This document shows, in pieces, positions 9,753-17,881 of a DNA stretch of 45,859 bases. This stretch comes from a virus. Within the stretch, counting starts at the first letter, position 1; the number at the start of each line of letters is the position of its first letter. The stretch is from the IMG/VR virus record IMGVR_UViG_3300034272_000724, positions 1 through 45,859 of that record. One strand, given 5' to 3'. The notes beneath the pieces are model-generated. The model had not been told where the DNA came from, did no database searches, and saw nothing but the letters and a program-made list of their open reading frames with translations. Both the position numbers and the translations under genes were made by a program.

Positions 9753-12298
9753 CAGCGGAGACCCACGCGGCTACGGGTGCCAGGGCTTTGCTGCAGTTTA
9801 TCTAAGGTCATTGTCATCCCTCGTTTTGCCCCGTCGCTGGCAGCTTGGCGGCGGGTGGCTGCCATGGCTTGCTCCAGTTGATCACGGCTGACGTATTCGA
9901 CCCCGCCGATGCTGGTGGTCTGGAAGCTCATGTTGAGCACTGGTGCGCCTGCTGCAGCAGAGCTGGAACCCATGGCGGAACGCAGGTCGTTGTTTGACAT
10001 GACGTTGCCGCCTGTGCTGGGCAAGAACAACTCAGGTCCGCGCTCCCCAACGATGTACGGCTTACCACCAGTAACGGGACCGCCCGCAGCTCTTGCACCA
10101 AAACCACCGCCAAATCCCAGGAACGACAACACACCCTTTCCGTCAGTGCCGGCAAGAAGATTTAGTCCTGCCATCATCAATAAACGGCCTACGGCCATTA
10201 AGGAATCACGTAAAACATCGTTCCAGTCTTTTGTTTTGCTTATCAAATTATCAAAAGCGTTCGTCAATAAATCGCCAACGCCAGCGCCTATAGCTGCAAA
10301 CTGCTGTTCAATAAATTTGGCTTGGTCTTGGGCTGCTTTTTGTTCTTTTGTTACTTTTTGAATTTCTGCTATTTTTCGGCGAATTGCCTCGGCATCTTGA
10401 TCTGTTAAAACAATGCCCTGTGCTTTTAGTTGATTTTCTATTTCAAGAAATTGAACTGCTTGTTTTTGTATGTCTGTTGTAGCTGTCAGCTGTATAAGCT
10501 CCATGTCTAGCTTGTCCATTATCTCTTTAATACGCTCTTGTTTATCTCGTGCAAGCTCTCTTAATTTATCTTCGCGTTCTAGTTCTGCATCTTTTGTCCG
10601 CACAATTTCTTGCGCGCGAATTACAGCTTCTTCTGTTTGGTAATTAGCATTAAGCAGTGCTTTGGCGGTATCACGGTTAATATCTGCAACTTTTTGATCG
10701 TACTCAAGTCTGATTGCCAGTTCTTTATTCCCTTCAAAAAGAGCATCGCGTATGCCGTCTTGCGTGACGGACATAAGCTTCATAGCCTCTAAGTCTTCTT
10801 GAAGAAGTGCTGTGCGGTCTTCTGGGGGTTTGGGACCTTTTGCCCCAGCGCCACCTGACGGTGCCGCTTGGGACGGTACTTGAAAACTTGTAAGTGGACC
10901 TGCAGCTGGGGCAGTCGGAGCAAAAGCGCCAGGGACTAAACGCCGCAGCTCTGCTTGTTTTTGGCTTTCATAAAACTTTTGTGCTGCTGGATTAAACGCA
11001 CGTATTCCGCCAAGTACGCCAAACTTACGTTGCGTCGTTGTTTCAGCAGCACGTGCCGCTTGTATTTCCGCTTGAGCCATACGGCCCCCATTCATTAAAT
11101 CGGAAAGTCTTGAAATAGCTCTTGATACCGCGTTGACAAAATCAGTAACGCGATCAGTTAGCCACTGCATAGCCGGCCCAAACGCACGCACTAGATTTGT
11201 GGCTAAACCTGCTAAAGACTGTCCTAGAGCATTGACGCTAGCGGTCAACCGCTCCATCGCTGTTTTAGGTTTATTTGCTGCTGTTACACCTTCATTACCC
11301 ATTTTTACCAGTGTATCAATAAGTGTTTGTACTGAAATGTCGCCGTCCTTTGCCATTTTTAGAATGGCATCGCGGCTGACACCGTATTTATTTGCTAGCT
11401 CTCCTTGGATATTTATTCCTTGACTTGTTAGTTGATTAAGTGTTGCTTGCGTTACTTTTCCGGATTCAAGAGCTGATGTAATAGCGTTACCTGTTTTCTC
11501 AAATGATCCACCGTACTTATCTGTAAGTGTAGTAACAAGCTGGATTGCTTTGGCTTGATCTTCAAGCTCTAGCCCCAGTCCTCGGATATTCTGGATTACT
11601 GCTGTAAATTTTTCTACATCAGTATTGGCGGTCTTAAACGCAGCAGCTAATTGCTTAGTTTGCTCTGCAGAGAAACCTAAATCTTCTCCAAGTTGTTTAA
11701 CTGCTTGTCCTCTAGACGCAATATCGCCGATCAATGTTCCAAGTAATGATCCGGCAAAGCTTCCCCCAGGGCCTGCTAAACCTCCTACAAGACCACCGAT
11801 AGCACCACCAGCGGCGGCTCCACCACTTTGGCCAAATAACAGTGGAAAAGCTCCGCCGATAACTGCGCCGCTTACTGCTCCTCCTAAACGTCCTCCGATA
11901 CCGCGACTTGTCCGCGCAGCTGCGCCGGTCGCCGGAGGCAGAGCTGGACCTTGTACGCCAAAACCTGCGTTTGCTGTAGGAACGGCTTTGCGCTGTAAGG
12001 CTATTTGCTGTTGAATTAAACGATTTTGTCTGTCTCTTGCGGCATTAGCTTGGCCCAATGCTTGCACGTATTGCCGTACTGCGTCTGCTTCAGCAACTGT
12101 CCCAGCGTTTACTTTATTAAGTGTTGCAGCAGCTTTTGCAAGATTTGCATTGTAGGCATTGAGACTTTGCGAGGCACCGGCTAACCGCTTGTTTACACTA
12201 TCTACTCCTGTAGAAAGGGTATTTATTTGTTTTGTAATAGCCTGAAGCTGCTGTATGCCCTTTACGCCAATCTCAATATCGGCTCTGTAGGCAGCCAC
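9752..12298 (-). CDS. Tail tape measure protein (848 aa)
   Basis: Residues about 5-110 are helical and coiled-coil-like. They are followed by a very Gly/Ala-rich hydrophobic region (about 130-200), then a conserved tape-measure domain (about 205-370), and a long helical stretch (about 480-680). The C-terminus has the G-E-R-G-P-E-L-F motif usual in these proteins. Length close to lambda gpH (853 aa, tail about 135 nm) predicts a tail of roughly 130 nm. The start is GTG. A strong terminator lies 40 bp upstream, after the chaperone gene, so this gene may depend on read-through or its own promoter. Confidence 0.93.
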   Translation of the reverse strand: MAAYRADIEIGVKGIQQLQAITKQINTLSTGVDSVNKRLAGASQSLNAYNANLAKAAATLNKVNAGTVAEADAVRQYVQALGQANAARDRQNRLIQQQIALQRKAVPTANAGFGVQGPALPPATGAAARTSRGIGGRLGGAVSGAVIGGAFPLLFGQSGGAAAGGAIGGLVGGLAGPGGSFAGSLLGTLIGDIASRGQAVKQLGEDLGFSAEQTKQLAAAFKTANTDVEKFTAVIQNIRGLGLELEDQAKAIQLVTTLTDKYGGSFEKTGNAITSALESGKVTQATLNQLTSQGINIQGELANKYGVSRDAILKMAKDGDISVQTLIDTLVKMGNEGVTAANKPKTAMERLTASVNALGQSLAGLATNLVRAFGPAMQWLTDRVTDFVNAVSRAISRLSDLMNGGRMAQAEIQAARAAETTTQRKFGVLGGIRAFNPAAQKFYESQKQAELRRLVPGAFAPTAPAAGPLTSFQVPSQAAPSGGAGAKGPKPPEDRTALLQEDLEAMKLMSVTQDGIRDALFEGNKELAIRLEYDQKVADINRDTAKALLNANYQTEEAVIRAQEIVRTKDAELEREDKLRELARDKQERIKEIMDKLDMELIQLTATTDIQKQAVQFLEIENQLKAQGIVLTDQDAEAIRRKIAEIQKVTKEQKAAQDQAKFIEQQFAAIGAGVGDLLTNAFDNLISKTKDWNDVLRDSLMAVGRLLMMAGLNLLAGTDGKGVLSFLGFGGGFGARAAGGPVTGGKPYIVGERGPELFLPSTGGNVMSNNDLRSAMGSSSAAAGAPVLNMSFQTTSIGGVEYVSRDQLEQAMAATRRQAASDGAKRGMTMTLDKLQQSPGTRSRVGLR

Positions 12299-12337
12299 GG
12301 CGTTCCACGCATACTCTGGTACTTCAGTTTACGGTGT

Positions 12338-12363
12338 AAAAAAGCCGCCGGGTTAGCGGCGGC
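12338..12363 (-). terminator. Intrinsic terminator after the tail chaperone gene
   Basis: On the minus strand a perfect 7-bp GC stem (GCCGCCG/CGGCGGC, loop of 6) is followed by six T. It overlaps the stop codon of the frameshifted chaperone product and precedes the tape measure, so it should reduce downstream transcription. Confidence 0.8.
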
Positions 12364-12544
12364 GTCTGGCCTTGTCCATCTCCTTCTGCTGGTCTTCGTT
12401 CAGGATCTGGAAGTAAGCGCTCCAGCCGAGTAACTCCTCGGCGGTCATGGTCGTCCGAACTTCGGTAAGGGTTAGGCCCAGTTCTTTGGCGACGCCAAAC
12501 TGGAGCATGAGCCAGTTGTCCTTGCGGAGTTCGGCGCTCAGGAT
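12353..12544 (-). CDS. Frameshift extension of the tail chaperone (lambda T-like, 63 aa)
   Basis: After a -1 slip on CCCAAAA at 12550-12544, reading resumes with ATC at 12544 and adds 63 residues (I-L-S-A-E-L-R-K ... D-K-A-R-R-R-R) before the TAA at 12353. The long product is about 175 aa. The extension has no convincing start codon of its own. It contains E-E-L-L-G-W-S-A-Y-F, typical of T-like extensions, and is thought to recruit the major tail protein. Slip site, position and conserved extension agree well. Confidence 0.88.
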   Translation of the reverse strand: MLSAELRKDNWLMLQFGVAKELGLTLTEVRTTMTAEELLGWSAYFQILNEDQQKEMDKARRRR

Positions 12545-12879
12545 TTTGGGTCGATGGGCTCGGCGTCGTCGGTCAGGATCGCCAACATCAGAGCCTGCAA
12601 GTCTTTGTCCTTGACCTCGTTCTTCAGCACATCGACTTCGCCGACGCTGAACAGTTTGGAGCCGGATTCATCGAGGGCCTTGGCGATAAGCAGTTGAAGT
12701 GCGAAGGCGTTGGCGTCGTCAGATTTGGCCTGCTTTTGGGCGCGTTCACGCTCGGCCATCGTCAGCGGTGCCACCCACATTTCAAATTTGCTGCCGTCGG
12801 ACAGCTCTACTACTTTTTTGACTGGCTCCAGGTTGGCGGCCTTGCGGAGACGGTCGATTGCGCGTACAGGAACGGGCAT
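12538..12879 (-). CDS. Tail assembly chaperone, short form (lambda G-like, 113 aa)
   Basis: The gene lies between the major tail protein and the tape measure, the classical place of the tail assembly chaperone. It is a small, charged, mostly helical protein. Near its end the minus strand reads C CCA AAA (12550-12544), a canonical -1 slippery heptamer, one codon before the TCC TGA end of the zero frame. The protein coats the tape measure during tail assembly and is not expected in the virion. Confidence 0.88.
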   Translation of the reverse strand: MPVPVRAIDRLRKAANLEPVKKVVELSDGSKFEMWVAPLTMAERERAQKQAKSDDANAFALQLLIAKALDESGSKLFSVGEVDVLKNEVKDKDLQALMLAILTDDAEPIDPKS

Positions 12880-12922
12880 ACCAGTGCTTGGGGTATGGGA
12901 TTAGTGTAGCGGAGTAGAAATG

Positions 12923-12946
12923 AAAAACCCCGGCTGGGGGCCGGGG
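12923..12946 (-). terminator. Intrinsic terminator after the major tail protein
   Basis: Minus strand: CCCCGGC stem, 5-nt loop, GCCGGGG, then five T. It begins about 30 bp after the major tail protein stop. It would let the abundant tail-tube message end here while a fraction reads into the chaperone. Confidence 0.85.
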
Positions 12947-12975
12947 CTTGCTGAACTGACTGCGACAGCAGACTA

Positions 12976-13749
12976 TCAGGCGGAGGTGCTGAAGTCGAAG
13001 GTCGGGGTGCCAGCAGGGCGGAAGTTGACAGTCACCGATTGGGCGTCGTCGGGGTTGATGTTCAGGCTGGCCGAGGTCAGCACTGCATCGAACGAGATGG
13101 AGCGGCTCAGGCTTTCGCTCAGGGTGCCGCCGCTGAACACGCGGTCGGTGTAGAGCTTGAAGGCAGCGCCGTTTTGCTGGCGCTGGAGCACGTCCTCGAT
13201 CATGCGGTTGGACAGGGCGGCGTCCTCGTTGGTCATGTAGACCGTCGCGGTGCCGGTGCCATCGCCGAAGCCGCTGATGTAGCTGCGGAAGGGCACGTAC
13301 TGGCCAGGAGTTTGACCGATGGTGGTGACGTCGATCTCAGCGCGGCTGATCTCGAAGCTCCAGTCGCGGACTTGGCCGACAACGGCGAAGTCGGCGTAGT
13401 ACACCTCGAACTCGTTGGGAGCAGCTACGGTGCCATCGTCGGTGATGGCAAGGATGGTGCCGCCGGCAGAAGTCGATACGGTGAGCGCACCAGTTGCAGC
13501 GGTATAGCTCAGGACGTAATAGGTGGTGGCGTCAGAGATGGGCGCAGGCAGGGTGCCGGTGCCGGAGCCGCCCGTCTGGCTGTTCACCACGCGGAATTTC
13601 ACCGGGTCGCCTGCCTTGAAGTTCAGGTAGGGGGCGACGGTGATTACATCGGTGCCAGTGTTGACGCCGGCTTCGCCGAAAGTGCCGGTGGTGCCGGCGG
13701 GTTTGTAGTAGAGGGCGCCGGACGTGCCGGACAGAACGGTGGTGGCCAT
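12976..13749 (-). CDS. Major tail (tube) protein (257 aa)
   Basis: This follows the tail terminator gene and precedes the chaperone, the standard place for the tail-tube subunit. It is beta-rich. An N-terminal extra domain (about residues 10-130), rich in Gly/Thr, precedes the tube core, which contains VRDWSFEISRAEIDVTT and G-T-G-T-A-T-V-Y. I prefer the ATG at 13749 (M-A-T-T-V-L-S) over a GTG 33 nt upstream, because the latter has no better ribosome site. A strong terminator follows. Confidence 0.85.
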   Translation of the reverse strand: MATTVLSGTSGALYYKPAGTTGTFGEAGVNTGTDVITVAPYLNFKAGDPVKFRVVNSQTGGSGTGTLPAPISDATTYYVLSYTAATGALTVSTSAGGTILAITDDGTVAAPNEFEVYYADFAVVGQVRDWSFEISRAEIDVTTIGQTPGQYVPFRSYISGFGDGTGTATVYMTNEDAALSNRMIEDVLQRQQNGAAFKLYTDRVFSGGTLSESLSRSISFDAVLTSASLNINPDDAQSVTVNFRPAGTPTFDFSTSA

Positions 13750-13824
13750 AGGGCGTACCAAGTGGACGTTGTGGGCGGGCACTGCCCGGCTTAATACAGG
13801 TTAGCGCCTGTTGTTAAGCATTAC

Positions 13825-14256
13825 CTATGACAGGACAGTTGCAACGTAGGAGGTATCAATCCTTCCAACAAAATGCGGGGCTTCTTCTGTTGCTGAAAAA
13901 GTTGGGCCGTTAATTTCGCCCACACGGAAAAATACGCCGCTTGTTGTTTTGGCGGTGTTGTTTAGTGTCTCCAGTGCGTTGACTGCTGTGGTGATCAAGG
14001 TTTGATTGCGGGCTGGTCCTTTGCCTTTTTCCGTGAAAATGCGGATAACAATCGCGCCACGAGCGTTGTCAACGCTGCTGGTAAGCGTGGGTTCGTTGGT
14101 AATACCGAAAGTAACATTGACGCGAACGTACTCAGTGGTGGTGTTAGGCGGGACTGCTGTGATGTTGTCGAAATACACTGGTACTGGTGGCACCAGTGCG
14201 CCAAACGCTGTAAGCAGCGGGTTTTCGACAGCGGCGCGGATCGCTTGGTAGTTCAT
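13825..14256 (-). CDS. Tail terminator-like protein (143 aa)
   Basis: The segment P-V-P-V-Y-F-D-N-I-T followed by Y-V-R-V-N-V-T-F-G and V-I-R-I-F-T-E-K-G-K-G matches the tail-terminator (lambda U-like) fold family. It should cap the tail tube at the head-proximal end. It overlaps the preceding connector gene by 4 nt. Confidence 0.78.
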   Translation of the reverse strand: MNYQAIRAAVENPLLTAFGALVPPVPVYFDNITAVPPNTTTEYVRVNVTFGITNEPTLTSSVDNARGAIVIRIFTEKGKGPARNQTLITTAVNALETLNNTAKTTSGVFFRVGEINGPTFSATEEAPHFVGRIDTSYVATVLS

Positions 14257-14792
14257 AGTTTCACGCTGCGAAGTGCTTGATCCATGTAGAGACTTATCGT
14301 CTTGTCTATTTTCCCACCGCGTAGATATGTTGTGTACCAGTCCAAAGGTGCTGTGCGTTGATTAGGTCCATCCGCTTGCAGGGATAGATCACCGCGAGTG
14401 CCGCTAGTGCGATTACCTCTTTCGGCTTCTTTAATCGGCCCAAAGCCTGGGTATCTGTAGGTACTTTCGACTAAATCAAGTGCTACATCCGCATGTGGGG
14501 CTTTGTTTGCGATGTAGTATTTTACTTCGGGCTTAAATTTATACTCTTTTGGAGTAAGAATAGGTGCCAGCAATCTTTGCGGTGCTCCTGGTGATCCACT
14601 GCCGCTGGATACCTTACTTTCGCTGGCTATTTCCCAAGAGTTAGAAAATTCACCGGACCATGCAGGTCCTAGTTCTTGTAGATCTTTTACTACTCCTTGT
14701 GCTGACCGTGCGGCTCCCAAAATGAGCGGCGCTAAAACTGCCGCTTCTAGTTTCTCGGCAAGTTTCATAAAATCGTTGCGGCGTCGTGCCAT
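14253..14792 (-). CDS. Head-tail connector, HK97 gp10-like (179 aa)
   Basis: Position between the head-closure and tail-terminator genes, length, and the helical N-terminus with a mid-region A-P-H-A-D-V-A-L-D-L suggest the HK97 gp10-like neck/tail-completion family. The DNA here looks somewhat more AT-rich than that of its neighbours. It has 1-4 nt overlaps with both flanking genes. Confidence 0.68.
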   Translation of the reverse strand: MARRRNDFMKLAEKLEAAVLAPLILGAARSAQGVVKDLQELGPAWSGEFSNSWEIASESKVSSGSGSPGAPQRLLAPILTPKEYKFKPEVKYYIANKAPHADVALDLVESTYRYPGFGPIKEAERGNRTSGTRGDLSLQADGPNQRTAPLDWYTTYLRGGKIDKTISLYMDQALRSVKL

Positions 14793-15169
14793 TACTGGGG
14801 CCTCACGATTAGGGAGTGGTAAACCGGGTTGTCGCCGCGATAGGTGGTAATGGCGATGATCTTTGCCTCGCGGGTTGCTCCAGCTTGTTGGTACTGGATG
14901 CGGTCGGCTTCGGTTGGGTAGTAAGTGCCAAGCTCTCCCGCTCCGATGATGACTTTGAGATCGGTTGTTTGGTAAAGACCCTCCGCCTCACGAGGACTTA
15001 CGCGCGTAATAACGGCTTTGATCGTGACGGTGGTGTCGGAACCAGTGACTGCTCCGGTGGTTGGGTTGTAGGTGCGAGGTGTTGCGGTTTTGATGTACGT
15101 GATGTTTTGGCCCCAGTCGGCGAGGACTGAGGTGGGAATTGGGGCGAAGGTGGTGTCGATCAGGCCCAT
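14792..15169 (-). CDS. Head-tail stopper/closure protein (125 aa)
   Basis: A small beta-rich protein. I choose the ATG at 15169 (M-G-L-I-D-T-T-F), which has a GAGG site 5 nt upstream and lies 1 nt after the preceding stop. A longer frame from 15211 would overlap that gene by 41 nt. Synteny (adaptor, this, gp10-like) suggests a head-closure protein; no diagnostic motif was seen. Confidence 0.65.
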   Translation of the reverse strand: MGLIDTTFAPIPTSVLADWGQNITYIKTATPRTYNPTTGAVTGSDTTVTIKAVITRVSPREAEGLYQTTDLKVIIGAGELGTYYPTEADRIQYQQAGATREAKIIAITTYRGDNPVYHSLIVRPQ

Positions 15170-15170
15170 G

Positions 15171-15701
15171 TCAGCCTCGACGTAGACGGACGGCGTAGTT
15201 GGTGGCGCCACCCATGCAGTAGGCGCCGAGGTAAGTCTGCAGCCAGGGGTAGAGGTCGAATACGTTGTTCACCATGCCTGGTGTTGTCGAGCTGGACTTG
15301 TATTTGACCTTCAGTTCGCCCAGTTCCACTTGGTCGTATAGGCCGGTGGTGCCAGTGCTGCCGGTGATGGCGTCGGTGTCGTTGGCGAGGGCGCGTGCCA
15401 GTTCGTAGGTGGCGACTTTGATTTCTGTTGGGATGACGGTGCAGACCAGTTCGATGCCGTCAACCTCGAAGTCCTCGCGGGGCCACTTCAAGGCTTGGGT
15501 TGTGGTGCAGCGGTCGCCGTAGAAGCTGAGGGCGTCGATCCAGCGGGTGGCGCTGATGAGGGCGCGGTTTTTTTGGTCGTCGGTCTTATTTGTCCAAGTG
15601 GCTGAGTCTGGGACGGTCTCGAAATATGTGTTTGCAGCGGCCAGCGTCACGTAGCTATTGGCTGACGCGCCGGCAACAGTGGCATCAATGACGGCAGCCA
15701 C
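15171..15701 (-). CDS. Head-tail adaptor (176 aa)
   Basis: The protein starts with a short beta segment and G-A-S-A-N-S-Y-V-T-L-A-A-A-N-T-Y-F, then helices with R-A-L-I-S-A-T-R-W-I-D and A-L-K-W-P-R. This is the pattern of phage adaptor proteins often annotated as DnaT-like. It should dock on the portal ring and connect to the stopper. It is the first connector gene downstream of the capsid gene in transcription order, apart from the small gene at 15704. Confidence 0.75.
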   Translation of the reverse strand: MAAVIDATVAGASANSYVTLAAANTYFETVPDSATWTNKTDDQKNRALISATRWIDALSFYGDRCTTTQALKWPREDFEVDGIELVCTVIPTEIKVATYELARALANDTDAITGSTGTTGLYDQVELGELKVKYKSSSTTPGMVNNVFDLYPWLQTYLGAYCMGGATNYAVRLRRG

Positions 15702-15703
15702 AA

Positions 15704-15898
15704 TCAGTACATCCTTTGTTTGAGTCTAGCGCCAGTGCGTGATTTCCTCTGTTTGGGTGGATCGCGCAGCACCATTGAGTGATAAACCTTGGCGCCAAAC
15801 ATTTCCAGTTCAGCTTGGGCTTCTAGGTGTTGGCCATATTGGACGTCGACAAAGCTGCGACAGTTATCCTGTAGTACGAAGAGACGCACTGTACTCAT
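15704..15898 (-). CDS. Small hypothetical protein (64 aa)
   Basis: Starts with M-S-T-V-R-L-F-V-L-Q-D at 15898 and ends in a basic tail. No family recognised. The frame extends further upstream, but that part overlaps the opposite-strand gene. Its ATG and the ATG of the plus-strand gene at 15897 share one CATG. It probably belongs to the connector operon. Confidence 0.55.
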   Translation of the reverse strand: MSTVRLFVLQDNCRSFVDVQYGQHLEAQAELEMFGAKVYHSMVLRDPPKQRKSRTGARLKQRMY

Positions 15899-16172
15899 GC
15901 CTGCTCGCAAAGCTGCTGACAGCCTAGAAGTAAAGGAGAAATCCGCACCGTCCGCGCTGCCCGGTGACACCGTTCGCTCACTGGAGCCCGTCGCTGAGGC
16001 AATCCGCGAAATGTTTTCCGCCGGTAAAGATGCAGAGACGATCCAGCAGGAGCTGGCCGTTAGTCCACATGTGTTTCGTGAACTGCTCAGCCACTCTTAC
16101 AAGATGGTGGGTCGTGCTCCAGAGATCTTTGAGTATCAGGAGCGGATTCGGATTGGTGAGATTGAGGGTTAA
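15897..16172 (+). CDS. Plus-strand gene inside the structural operon (91 aa)
   Basis: The product contains the segment A-E-A-I-R-E-M-F-S-A-G-K-D-A-E-T-I-Q-Q-E-L with V-S-P-H-V-F-R-E-L-L. This looks like a small helix-turn-helix or coiled helical protein. It is the only plus-strand gene between 1 and 25 kb. Its start shares CATG with a divergent minus gene and its stop shares TTAA with the convergent HNH gene, so it fills the gap exactly. A strong SD site is lacking. Function unknown; a regulator is possible. Confidence 0.6.
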   Translation: MPARKAADSLEVKEKSAPSALPGDTVRSLEPVAEAIREMFSAGKDAETIQQELAVSPHVFRELLSHSYKMVGRAPEIFEYQERIRIGEIEG

Positions 16173-16675
16173 ATATGCGTCCATGTACGCCGCAAAAGTA
16201 TTTTTGATGCGGTAGACGGCGTAATCTTGTACTTTTCAGCTAAACGTTTTAAGTATCCTGGCTTGCGGTCATCTTCGCCCCGTAAAGCCAGGACTTTTTG
16301 TTCGTCAAGTTTTGCCAAACGGCACTCAGAACCTTTTCGTGTAGGCGGTTTCGGGCTTAAACCGTAGCCGTATGCATGTGCCATGTTCTCGCTTTGTGTG
16401 CAGTATTCCAAGTTTTCTAACCGGTTATCTGTTTTATTACCGTTCTTGTGATTAGTTACACAACCATCAGGACAGGGACCTACCCACGCTTCTAGAACAA
16501 GGCGGTGCACCAGTTTATTTTTTATGCCCGCAGGAGTTTTTACGGATACTTTTTTATACCCTTGGCGGTGATCTGCTTGTTTTAGTTCAAACGGTTCTAA
16601 ACGGTGATAGCTAATTATTTTTCCGCACCGTGATGCGCTATAGCCAATAGCGGATGGAATGGGTCGAGTTTCCAT
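16169..16675 (-). CDS. HNH homing-type endonuclease (168 aa)
   Basis: Residues about 55-110 hold an HNH nuclease of the free-standing phage type: H-R-L-V-L-E-A-W-V-G, then T-N-H-K-N-G-N-K-T-D-N-R-L-E-N-L-E-Y. The C-terminal 50 residues form a helix-turn-helix-like DNA-binding region (L-A-E-K-Y-K-I-T-P-S-T-A-S-K-I). The ATG lies directly after the T-run of the capsid terminator with no usable SD site. The coding DNA is AT-richer than its surroundings, which fits insertion between the capsid and connector genes. Confidence 0.9.
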   Translation of the reverse strand: METRPIPSAIGYSASRCGKIISYHRLEPFELKQADHRQGYKKVSVKTPAGIKNKLVHRLVLEAWVGPCPDGCVTNHKNGNKTDNRLENLEYCTQSENMAHAYGYGLSPKPPTRKGSECRLAKLDEQKVLALRGEDDRKPGYLKRLAEKYKITPSTASKILLRRTWTHI

Positions 16676-16702
16676 GAAAAAAAGGGGCTCCGAAGAGCCC
16701 CT
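16676..16702 (-). terminator. Strong intrinsic terminator after the capsid gene
   Basis: Minus strand: AGGGGCTC, TTCG tetraloop, GAGCCCCT, then a run of seven T. A perfect 8-bp stem with the very stable UUCG loop lies about 25 bp after the major capsid stop. Confidence 0.93.
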
Positions 16703-16727
16703 ATCCTACAGCACTGATAACGAGTTA

Positions 16728-17834
16728 TCAGTATGCCGAGACATCGAAAGGTGTATTGACCAGCAGGCGAGCAATGGGCACTTGCTTGGTGGTGCTGTAC
16801 ACCAGGCTCCAGCTTTCGGTAGCAGCCAGGTTGCCGGAGGTGGAGGCGTTGGTGGGGTTGTCGCCGGCCACGTTCCACTTGGTGCCGGTCACGTGATAAC
16901 CGTAGTGGTAGTCAACGGCCAGGATGTCCTGCATCGACAGGATGTTGCGGTCTGCAGCCAGACGCAGATCCTGTTGGATGCCCTCGGAAACGACGCCGCT
17001 CTGGAAGAGGTACACGGGGTACTTCTTGGCGTGGGTCGAGGTGCCGCCGGTCAGAGCGGTCAACTGGTCGTCGATCACAACGCGGAGACCGGCGAAGAAC
17101 GGGGTCTCGGTTTGGGTCACGCCCACACCGCCACCGCCCCACACAACGGCGCCACCTGCAGACAATGCAGAGGTGCTGAAGGTCAGCATCCCTACCTGCT
17201 GGAGGTAATACGCAACGTTGGAGTGCATTGCGATGGAGTCGAGGTTGTCGCCTCGCTCGCCCAGCTTGGCCTTAGCGGCCACCACGTTGGCGACGTTCAG
17301 GAAGTTGGCCTCGGTCATTGAACCGGGGACACCAGCGAACGACTTGTCGGTCTGGTTGGGACCGAGCACACCGTTACCGGCAATCGGACCAAAGAGGCCC
17401 AGCAGCTGAGCAGCCAGAGTGGCGGTCTTCAGCTTGTTGATGGCAGCGGTCAGCTGGTTGCGGACGTGGGCCAGAGGATCGGCGCCAGAGCCGAGCTTGC
17501 TGAGGTCGTCTGCGGCGTAGGCAAAGCCACGGTGCAGAATCGTCATGATCTGCTCGTCGGCAGTGACGTTCTGGGCGGTCAGATAACCCAGGCCACCGTT
17601 CCAGCTGGAGGTGGACAGGATTTGGGTCTCGCTAGGGGCGATGGGGTCGAAGAAAGGCACGCGCACGCGGGTGCCGCCAGCGCGGGCGTCGAGGGCAGCG
17701 TTGCGCTGCACGATGCCGCTCTGGATCCACTTCGATTGCTCGAAGATGCCCTCAGCGGTGTACTGAAGAAACTCGGGACGAGTTACAAGGTTCGAGAGAA
17801 AAGTTCCCCCGAAGTTGCTGTTAGAAGCAGACAT
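16728..17834 (-). CDS. Major capsid protein, HK97-fold type (368 aa)
   Basis: This follows the scaffold gene and has the size and composition expected of an HK97-fold capsid subunit. Characteristic segments are V-R-V-P-F-F-D-P near residue 57, a helix A-A-I-N-K-L-K-T-A-T-L-A-A-Q-L, the A-domain stretch M-H-S-N-V-A-Y-Y-L-Q, and a late V-Y-L-F-Q-S-G-V-V. No protease gene is seen nearby; a separate scaffold gene replaces a delta domain. A strong terminator downstream fits high expression. Confidence 0.88.
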   Translation of the reverse strand: MSASNSNFGGTFLSNLVTRPEFLQYTAEGIFEQSKWIQSGIVQRNAALDARAGGTRVRVPFFDPIAPSETQILSTSSWNGGLGYLTAQNVTADEQIMTILHRGFAYAADDLSKLGSGADPLAHVRNQLTAAINKLKTATLAAQLLGLFGPIAGNGVLGPNQTDKSFAGVPGSMTEANFLNVANVVAAKAKLGERGDNLDSIAMHSNVAYYLQQVGMLTFSTSALSAGGAVVWGGGGVGVTQTETPFFAGLRVVIDDQLTALTGGTSTHAKKYPVYLFQSGVVSEGIQQDLRLAADRNILSMQDILAVDYHYGYHVTGTKWNVAGDNPTNASTSGNLAATESWSLVYSTTKQVPIARLLVNTPFDVSAY

Positions 17835-17881
17835 TGGGTAGCTCCAGTGGAGTCAAGGTTGGGGAGGTTGCCCCACAGGGG

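Noticed and set aside
9909-10361. 150-codon plus-strand frame opposite the tape measure gene
   Set aside because: Pro/Ser/Lys-rich mirror of the tape measure codons without start signals.
13750-13782. GTG start of the major tail protein 33 nt upstream
   Set aside because: No better ribosome site, and the sequence from the ATG at 13749 looks like a normal tail-tube N-terminus.
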